A stretch of DNA of 64,000 nucleotides. It comes from Beta vulgaris subsp. vulgaris. Its lineage: Eukaryota; Streptophyta; Magnoliopsida; Caryophyllales; Amaranthaceae. The stretch is taken from the NCBI RefSeq assembly GCF_026745355.1, contig NC_079206.1:19140238-19204237 (forward strand), written 5' to 3'. This document shows positions 56,238 to 64,000 of this stretch, piece by piece (positions within the stretch are counted from its first letter, which is position 1; every line of letters starts with the position of its first letter). Both the position numbers and the translations under genes were made by a program. The notes under the pieces are model-generated. The model was not told the DNA's origin, searched no databases, and saw nothing but the letters and a program-made list of their open reading frames with translations.

Positions 56238-58682
56238 CTAAACCATTGCTTGTCCTCAAGCAATAAGACATAGACATCGAAAAGTTAGACAACCTACAAT
56301 ATAGGACTACAACAGGGCTAAACACTCAATTGAAAACACAAGAGATATAATCACTACATAACCAAGCATCGAAACAATCGAACAAAGCCGCATAGCATTC
56401 ATGTATCGCAATCGACTCTCCAATCATACCACAAACCATCTCTCCCAAACTGGATTTAACCAAACATGACAGACCTCACTATAGTTATGTGCACTCAAAT
56501 CTCTCATGTGTTTAAGGATGAATAATGACTCTCAACCTAAATCAGTCGACTCAGATGAAGCAAATATTCTTTAACTTTGACTTTTTGACTCACTTAATAC
56601 TCAACAATACAATACATAATGATCAAGAGGACTTTTAAGGGTTGTAATGGGGCTGAGGTTAAAGGTATGGAAATAATTTGGGAATTGTGGTGGAAAAACC
56701 AAGAAGGGGGAGCATCATATAACTGAAAAATGACCATAAAAGGTCATAACAACTCCACAACAACCAACAATCTCCAATATAATCAACAACTTTTTCACTA
56801 AGAAATTCAATCATAACCCTTTTTTTTCACTTTATTCACAATCTTTTTTCACTTCTTTTTCATTTCATTTTTCAACTCTTTTTTTTTCAAACTTTCATTT
56901 CATTTCAAAGCTCACTAAACATACTTTTCCATCCTTCCAACCACAAATAGAGCACTTCAATTCAATACGACCAACAAAACTAATACTCGCTCCCCCAAGC
57001 TAGGCTTGGGACAAGAATCAAATGAGGTCAATGGCTTGTAATGTAGGTATCAATCAAACAAAGTCAGAAAAGGCTCAGCGGGGCTAGAGGAAGGATAATA
57101 TGAAAATAAGAATAACTCTGGAGCTAAGATCATCAAATGAAACGCCTCAATCATATCAAAATGTATGCACTATCAAATATCAAGGAGTACCAAGTCAAAG
57201 TCAAGATCAATGCAGCAACGAGGAACTAATCACACATAAAAGAACAGAACTGACACAGATACGTCAGTTTATAGGCACAAAAGCTCACTTAGGTTAAGGT
57301 GTCTGCATAGTAATGTTAAATCGAGCCAGAGAGAGATCAATCAATCTTACCACAAACAATCAGTTGCGAAACAATCGCTATGAAGTATCATGAACAAGAT
57401 GAGTGACACTTAACAAATGTAGTAAAATATCAACAAGGTTCTCAAAAAGTCTTAGCAGTAGTCCCATAGATGCAACTAAAATGAGATGAAATCTAATATG
57501 AGATGAAATATGCTAATGCAACTAAGAAAGCAGTACAATTTTTTTGGTTACATACGTAAACTCCCACTCTAATAAGCAGTACAAACCGTGCAACATCCTA
57601 CGAAAAAATAAAATCTACACTAGAAAGCAATAAAGATAGAATATTCCTCCCCCAAGCTAGAATTTGCAGTGTCCTCACTGCAAAAACCAATTCATAGAAA
57701 GAACGAAAACCAACCCCTGGATCACCAAATCACCAAAGTCGCCCACCAAAAGCCACAACACCACACAAACTACACACAAATCCCGACAATCCGGCAAACT
57801 AATAATTCAATCAATGTACAAGATTCTCAATAAGATGGCATCAAAATAATAATCCAAGCAAAAATCTGAGATGAACATTAACAACAATTATAAGTGAGAA
57901 AAGATGCGTACGGCCCAATTAATTGGGAGAAGACTCAAATATTCTCAAAAATGATGTCGTAATGCTTCACGAAGGTGAACTTGAACCAATTTGGGGCCTT
58001 CTGAACAGAATCCTATAACAATCATTGATAAAAAAAATTAGTGTTTTTAGTCGGAAAAAGTAAGAAAAAAAAATCAAATTAATACAAATTAAGAATAAAA
58101 GAAAAAGAAGAAAAAAAAAAGAAAAAGGAGAAAGATGGAAAAGATAATAAGAAAGAAAAAATCAGAGGGGAAAGAAAACAGCTTCATTTGCCGTGAAGAA
58201 GCGACGAAGGTACAGAGGAGGGGAGTGCGAGTGGTGGTGCGGTGGTTGGGCGGAGGCGCGGGATTTGATGATGCTGGTGTGCCGGCGTGGGTTGATGAAG
58301 AGAATAGCAAGGGTGGTGAATAGGGTAGAGGAGGACGAAAAACAGGGGGGCTGTTGGTAGGCGTCGTTTGGGCGGCGAGCAGGAGACATGGAGTGTGGTG
58401 GTGCGATGTGGCGCGGTACTGTGCGGAAAGCGGGATGGAGGCGAATAATCCAGTGGCAGGGGCGCCGACGACAAGATCCGGCGCGAGTGGTGGTGCGGTG
58501 TGTGTCGGTAAAGGTGACGGTGATGGCGGGGGTGCGATTTTGTGCGGGGGTGATGGTCGGCAATGTGCTGAGATTTTTCTTTTTTTTTTTTTTTTTTGGA
58601 TTTTTTTTTTTCGTCTCGACAATTTTTTTTTTGATTGTTCTTAATCTCCGTCCACCTACAACAAACACAAAAAGAAACACAC

Positions 58683-58720
58683 CAAAGTGAGTAAACTCAC
58701 TCAAAAAGGTTAAATATAAA

Positions 58721-58782
<62 letters not shown>

Positions 58783-58787
58783 ATAAT

Positions 58788-58818
<31 letters not shown>

Positions 58819-58862
58819 ACAAAAAGCCAAAGTGAGTAAACTCACTCAAAAAGGTTAAAAAA
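58683..58862. repeat. (TA)n microsatellite between direct repeats
   Basis: A TA array (about 58722-58819) is flanked on both sides by AAAGTGAGTAAACTCACTCA (58684 and about 58830), itself a near-palindrome, suggesting duplication around the array. Confidence 0.85.
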
Positions 58863-58947
58863 AATATATAAATATTCACAAAAAGAGAAAAAAAATATAT
58901 ACAATTTAGTCTCACCAACAATAAAAACTAAACAAAACAAAACCATC

Positions 58948-58965
58948 TCCCCGGCAACGGCGCCA
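58948..58965 (-). other. primer-binding site, tRNA-Asp type
   Basis: The minus strand reads TGGCGCCGTTGCCGGGGA five bases inside the LTR, matching the 3' end of plant tRNA-Asp as used by Athila-type elements. Confidence 0.82.
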
Positions 58966-58970
58966 AAATT

Positions 58971-60422
58971 TGATAGGTGTGTCGCGCACCTAACAGAAAT
59001 AAATAACCTAACTAATCCTCCTAACTATGTCGTAGGGTAAGTCAGAGTCGATCCCACAGAGAGAAAGTTGTTCTATGATTAGTCCTTAAATAATGGTAAG
59101 ACTAAATGAGATTAATATCAATGATCGTCAAAATAACTATACTAATCAATATATAAATAAAAGACTCTACAGTTAAGTGTCCCCGCTAGCACGAAGTAAT
59201 ACAAAATAATTCCTACCCCCAAACTAATCAATTAAATGTTCACAAGGAAAAGTCCACCCTATAAAGTACCATAAACCTCTCCCGAGTATCTATGGCTTCT
59301 CTAATATGCATTCAAGCCTACTCCCATGGAATCATGCAAATTAAAGACATTAAACACGGCACTTTAACTTCCTAACAATCCATTCTACCTACTCCCGTGG
59401 GAACTTCATGTCCTTAATTGAAATACTCAAATCCGTCAAAATCCAACTCCCGTTGTGATCAAGACAATGGAATTTAACAATACTAGTTATCCCTAATCTA
59501 GTATTGGAATATGCACAATCAATTAAGCAAGAACAATTAACAATTAATATGAGAATTTAAAGAAACAATCATGAATTAAATCATACTAGGGTTCACTTAA
59601 CCATAGATAAAAGAAACTACTCTATCATGAAATAAATAATGAAATCTAAATCTACAAAGAAAAATATAATAAAGAAATCAATGAAAGAAACTAATAGAGT
59701 TCAGGAAATTATTGAAAAAGAATAATAACTAGGGTTTACACTAAAAACTAGAGAGAAAGAAGAAGAGAGAAAACTAAAACCTAAAACCTAATATAACGTG
59801 AAGGGGGGGGGGAGAAAAAGAATGAAAACCTATCTAAATATATATTCAATGACCTAATATGACTTGGAAAGTAATTTATAAGATAAAGAAAGTCTTAAAT
59901 AAATCATTAATAGGCGGATTAGTGATCCGCGCGTACACGTGGCAGATTCCAGCAGAAATAGTGCAATCTTCCGAAAGGCATAACTCCTTGACTAGAAGTC
60001 TCCTCGGGGCATGCCACGTATCGTTGGAAAGATATTCAAGTCTAGTTTCCAAATCTGGTAGAATTACTCGATTCTAAGAATCACATCAAAAGTTATGATC
60101 AGAAGAGTAGACGTGACTCTTTTTCACGTTTCTTCTAATGATTTTCCGCTTCGTTTTTGCTCAAACTCGTACTATGACATATCCATACTATCCTTATGCA
60201 TTGTAACTCCTTTCCAAGTGCTCCTAATCCTCAAGTTTAGCTAATCATAATCCAAATACGTTCTTAATGCCTGAAATTCATCAAAAACAAGAAAACATAC
60301 CGAATAGAAGTACAAAAGCATAACTTAAGAATATAATGCAATAATGAACCTAAATATGAAACTAAATGCTCTAAAATGCAACCTAAATGCATCTAAAAAC
60401 TATATATAAAAATGACTTATCA
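58971..60422 (-). repeat. 5' LTR of the LARD-like element
   Basis: The 1452-bp LTR starts on the minus strand with TGATAAGTCA. The high similarity to the other LTR indicates a fairly recent insertion. Confidence 0.92.
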
Positions 60423-60427
60423 CTATC

Positions 60428-61037
60428 GTCAACAACAACAATAAAAATGAAGCAACTCCTAGAATTTCTTCAACCTACCACTGATTTTATCGAGTGATAT
60501 TCTTCTCTTGTACCCCTTCTATCTCTTTAGCTTACTCAATTTCTCTATCTAAAATCATACTTATTCGTCTCTCTCTCCTCCTTTCCACCACCTCCATGCA
60601 ACATATCAATTAGCCAAAAACTACGAATTCATATCATCAAAAATATGTAAATGTTTATTATCTCTATTATATTACAAACAAATACCTGATATATGTGTTT
60701 TTTGTTGTTCTTGGTAAAAGTTCCTCAAAATTCCTAACTTTTTCTTCGTTGTTTACCATTTTTGTCAATGGTTTCTTCGTTCTCCTTGTTTCCTTAATAA
60801 AATCAAACCAAACAAACAATGTCGGATTAGTTGTTAGGGAAGAGTCACTTGTGTCAAAAAAAATGAAATCAATGGAATTACCTGATTATTTTTTTATCAA
60901 GACTTTCTTAATCAATGTATGGACTCTCTTATATGCAGTGGTAAAAGAAGAGCAACAAAATTGTGGAAAAGGAAGAAGATTATGGAATAGAGAGGAGAAG
61001 AAACTATGGTTTTTATCGTGTTTTGTTGGTTTGTTTT
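60428..61037. other. spacer with one unassigned open frame
   Basis: A 151-codon open frame (60695-61150) starts with a hydrophobic stretch, but its downstream half overlaps the gypsy protease in another frame and it matches no family I know. I regard it as fortuitous. Confidence 0.35.
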
Positions 61038-64000
61038 ATTTTACAGTGAATTATGGAAGAGCAACCTGTCTTCGAGTTCTCCTCTTCGAACTCTTATATC
61101 TCTTCCTTCTGGTGAGAACTACCCTTGTCTTGCCGAGTACCGTGATGTGACTATTTCCTTATTGGGTACTAATCTTCATGTAACAACCCTGAATTTCCAC
61201 TTTCTTTAGAAAACATATTAGAGTACAAAGCATGGACAATTCAAGAGCTGTTATGCCGCAGTTATTAAACATTTAATAACAGCAAGGCGAAAGGTACTAC
61301 TACTAATACATAATTTAATTATTAACTATTACAACTAAAGGGGAAATGTAATTAATTAATACACTCCTATAACAAACCATAATTCTAAACTATTGCAGTG
61401 GAAGTCTTAACTTTAATAAATCTACATCTAGATGAAATCAACGCTCTCACCCCAATATAAGCTAGTCACCATCAAGCCATGCACATTGAAGACATGTAAT
61501 ATCAGCCAAAAGGCTGAGCAAGATTTCATACCAATAACAATTTTGAACTATCCAATGTGCAGGTGGAATGCATACATAGTATTACACAAAATCATTTCAC
61601 TTGTAGAACATTCTAACTTGAATATAATAGACAACCTTCAATAATTCAAATCCACTTTACTTTCTTTCTAAACTATTTTGTAAAACTTTCAAATATATAA
61701 CTCCTTTGAAATCTGTGAGTAGGAAGTAATAAAAATCCAATGAGCTAGCTAGGCTCACTAGATAAGGTAAACACCAAAGTCCCTAGTATGCCTACCCCTA
61801 CCTTGATAACGTACCAAGAAGGAAGACAAATGGCAAGAGTATTGATCAACATACTCCCAACTACTAAAATATATTGTTGAGACACTGTTAACTCAACATA
61901 CTTCCAACCTCGGAGAATACCGCTTACCGGCAACCCCACAATAAAACTCTATAAACTCTCGTAAGGGTGAGGAACTTCCTCCTTCAAAATCTCAACTTGG
62001 TAACATAGAGGAACTTCCTCCTTTTAATAATATCTTAAATAATCTCATAAATTATTTTGATATAAACATCGTGAAAACAATTTAAATGTTCCATAAATAG
62101 CATCGTAAAAACGATTCCAAACTCAATATATCACAAATATAATATAATATGGTATAAATCACTTGACTACAACCTTTACATAGTTTACACATAAACGACA
62201 TAACCTAGTTAATGAGCCTTGACTACCTTTAAAAGAACAAATTACTTTAAATTTAATCCAAAGAGAATACACCAAAGTCAACACAAGTCAAAATGGTCAA
62301 CAAAAGTCAAATTGTAAATACTACTAACTACATGAAAATAACATGCATTATATTTAATTTCAGCAGAAACTTAAAATAGAGATAACTTTCTCCTATGATG
62401 TCCAAATGAAACGTTTCATGAGCCTATCTTGGGTGAAATTTCGATACGAACAACTTTTGGGAAATAGTATTTTGGCTAAAGACGCCCATAAACTGACAAA
62501 AAACACAAATTACGAATCTGACCTGTAATTCCTACGAGTTATAATTCTTGTTGATAAACTTATTCTTAATAAACAAAATTCCTTTCAATCAAGTTACACC
62601 CAACACTCATAATCAAAACCCCCAATTCAATTTAACTCAAGAACCCTAAACTTACAAAACTCCAAATTCAGAAAAATTAACACATACTAAAATTAAAATA
62701 TGCAAAAGATCCTTACTTGATTAATAACGCAATTAGAACGTAGAAGAGTGTGAAAAGACCCAAAATTCCGTCTTCTTGATCCGATTTTCGACCCGAAAAT
62801 TGCAAGTATAAAACCCAATTCTCTCTCTTTGAAATACCCACAAAAACTGAGAAAGTATTGAAACAAGATGAACAACAAATAAAGTGATGATGGTTGATAA
62901 AGAAATTAGTAGTTTTAATGGAGTTGAAGGTTGGATGAAAAGAAAGGTAGGAAGATGGAGTTTAGAAGGAAACTAAAAAGTGTCGTGGTTTCTACTGCTT
63001 CCCCCTTCTAGTTCTAACTTTTTTTTTTCTTTTCCTGTACTTTTCTTTTATAAGTTGGTTTAGCTAACTTAATGATACTTAACCTAGTCAAATCAGGAAT
63101 TAACTTTTGACCCTTCTAAGGTAAGGTCAATAAGTGGGAAATAAAATATATTGACTAAAAGGACATTCTAAAAAAATATTATTTTATAAACTAAAATAAT
63201 ATAACGAATTGCTAAACATGTATAAAAAATACGGGGTGTTACACTTCCTGTTGATCTTAAGGAATTTTCCATGTCTGAGTTCAATGTCATTCTAGGTATG
63301 GACTGGTTGTCTAAGTATCGTTCGCATATTCATTGCCGTGATAAAAAAGTGACTCTTCGTAGTCCGTGTGGAAAGCGTATCTCCTATAGTGGAGTAATGT
63401 TGAAGAAAGGGGTAAAGATCGTGTCTGCTCTCAAAATGCAAAAGCTTCGTTAGAAAGGGCAATAAGTGTTCCTTTGTATGGTCAAAGATTTGACTCAAAA
63501 GGTGAAGTTAGAGGATATCCCTGTTATTCGTGAGTATCCAGACGTCTTCCATGATGAGTTACCAGGTATCCCTCCTAAAAGAGATGTCGAGTTTAGCATT
63601 GACCTCACTCCTGGTACTGCTCCTCTATCTAAGGCCCCGTATAGAATGGCACCTGCTGAATTGCAAGAGTTGAAGACTCAGTTGCAAGAACTGATTGATA
63701 AGGGTTTCATTAGACCAAGTGTCTCACCGTGGGGTGCTCCTGTTCTATTTGTCAGGAAGAAAGATGGGAGTATGCGGCTTTGTATCGATTACCGTGAACT
63801 GAACAAGGTGACTATCAAGAATAGATATTCCTTGCCCCGCATTGAGGATCTGTTTGATCAGCTGAAGGGTGCTGGGGTTTTCTCTAAGATAGATTTGAGG
63901 TCGGGATATCATCAGATTCTGGTGAAGAAGGAAGATATTCCTAAGACCGCTTTCCGTTCAATATATGGGCATTATGAGTTTGTTGTTATGCCCTTTGGTC
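61038..64000 (+). pseudogene. Ty3/gypsy (chromovirus-like) protease-RT segment, split and running off the window
   Basis: The left piece (61038-61178) reads ISLPSGENYPCLAEYRDVTI and SLLGTNL. The right piece (from 63244) continues PVDLKEFSMSEFNVILGMDW, LSKYRSHIHCRDKKV and, after stops near 63452 and 63464, [20 protein letters not shown]. The RT then begins: [68 protein letters not shown]. This is the usual gypsy protease-to-RT order. The two pieces rejoin in frame across a 2065-bp LTR. Gag and the protease active site are missing, so the 5' end is truncated or diverged. The YxDD motif lies beyond base 64000. Confidence 0.88.
61179..63243 (-). mobile_element. solo LTR, 2065 bp, inside the gypsy remnant
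   Basis: The ends are TGTAACAACCC and GGGGTGTTACA, flanked by CTTCA (61174-61178) and CTTCC (63244-63248), a 5-bp duplication with one change. Removing it restores the gypsy frame. A TATA-like CTTATAAAAG on the minus strand (near 63046-63056) suggests minus orientation. No internal domain or second LTR is present, so recombination between LTRs is the likely origin. Confidence 0.75.

Larger units (their letters stand above)
54794..60422 (-). mobile_element. LTR retrotransposon without gag-pol (LARD-like, probably Ty3/gypsy-derived)
   Basis: Two long direct repeats (54794-56225 and 58971-60422) run TGATAGG...TTATCA on the plus strand and are flanked by a perfect 5-bp duplication CTATC (54789-54793, 60423-60427). 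On the minus strand the primer site TGGCGCCGTTGCCGGGGA follows the upper LTR and a TTGGGGGAGTT polypurine tract precedes the lower one, fixing the orientation. This primer site fits tRNA-Asp, as in Athila/Tat-type gypsy elements. The 2.7-kb interior has no gag, protease or polymerase motif. It holds an A-rich half, a GC-rich patch (58190-58560) and a TA microsatellite. The element therefore looks non-autonomous. Confidence 0.9.

Noticed and set aside
58089..58704. Frames of 96-180 codons on both strands, Pro/Lys-rich
   Set aside because: Overlapping frames in all registers of a GC-rich, low-complexity stretch inside a non-coding LTR element; no gag motif such as a CCHC knuckle.
60695..61150. 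Membrane protein gene of 151 aa
   Set aside because: Its second half overlaps the gypsy protease region in another frame, codon texture is AT-driven, and no family is recognised.

Overview
The window is plant nuclear DNA, most likely from a eudicot. The evidence is two recognisable intron-containing host genes (a plastid fibrillin and an HD-ZIP IV homeobox gene) set in AT-rich intergenic DNA that is dense with nested, mostly decayed transposable elements. The species cannot be fixed from sequence alone; a Caryophyllales-type genome is only a guess.

Layout. 1-5875: the 3' part of a degenerate Ty1/copia element (gag to RNase H and 3' LTR). It is split at 3302-4946 by a non-autonomous CACTA element whose ends are arrays of a GGGCTGCGCTTTT hairpin motif. 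5968-6223: a Stowaway MITE. 6431-12290: the 3' end of a minus-strand LINE with an RNase H domain, split by a Harbinger-like insertion (6790-11999). That insertion itself holds a small long-TIR Mutator-like element and three ~0.84-1.0 kb palindromic foldback elements carrying telomere-like CCCTAA tracts. 12667-16635: a three-exon fibrillin gene (FBN2/PAP3 type) on the minus strand, with a Tourist-like MITE in intron 2. 18061 to about 30900: a decayed CACTA/EnSpm element with a TNP2-like gene, a Transposase_24-like gene and, on the opposite strand, a Ulp1-like protease remnant. 30899-33090: a 25S rRNA fragment split by a three-LTR Cassandra TRIM array (LTRs carry a 5S rRNA-derived promoter), which is in turn split by a 980-bp hAT element. 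Target-site duplications are visible at both levels. 33580-36888: LINE and CACTA remnants plus a second CACTA element of the GGGCTGCG family. 37178-37492: a palindromic TG...CA element with a 5-bp duplication.

40108-45745: an intact 11-exon HD-ZIP IV gene (HDG5-like, 861 aa by my splicing), with an L1 box and a G-box upstream of its leader exon. 46523-47954: MITEs, one nested in another. 48000-53700: no confidently identified gene; two weak minus-strand exon candidates are recorded. 54794-60422: a minus-strand LTR retrotransposon with near-identical ~1.44-kb LTRs, an apparent tRNA-Asp primer site, a perfect CTATC duplication and no gag-pol (LARD-like). 61038-64000: a Ty3/gypsy protease-RT segment split by a 2.06-kb LTR and running off the window.

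The two host genes are structurally independent of each other: a plastid lipid/plastoglobule structural protein and an epidermis-associated transcription factor. Everything else is repeat-derived. The most notable structures are the rRNA/Cassandra/hAT nest, the palindromic telomere-motif foldbacks, the hairpin-ended CACTA family and the palindrome-rich copia LTR. All splice sites and boundaries were read by eye and are not supported by transcript data.
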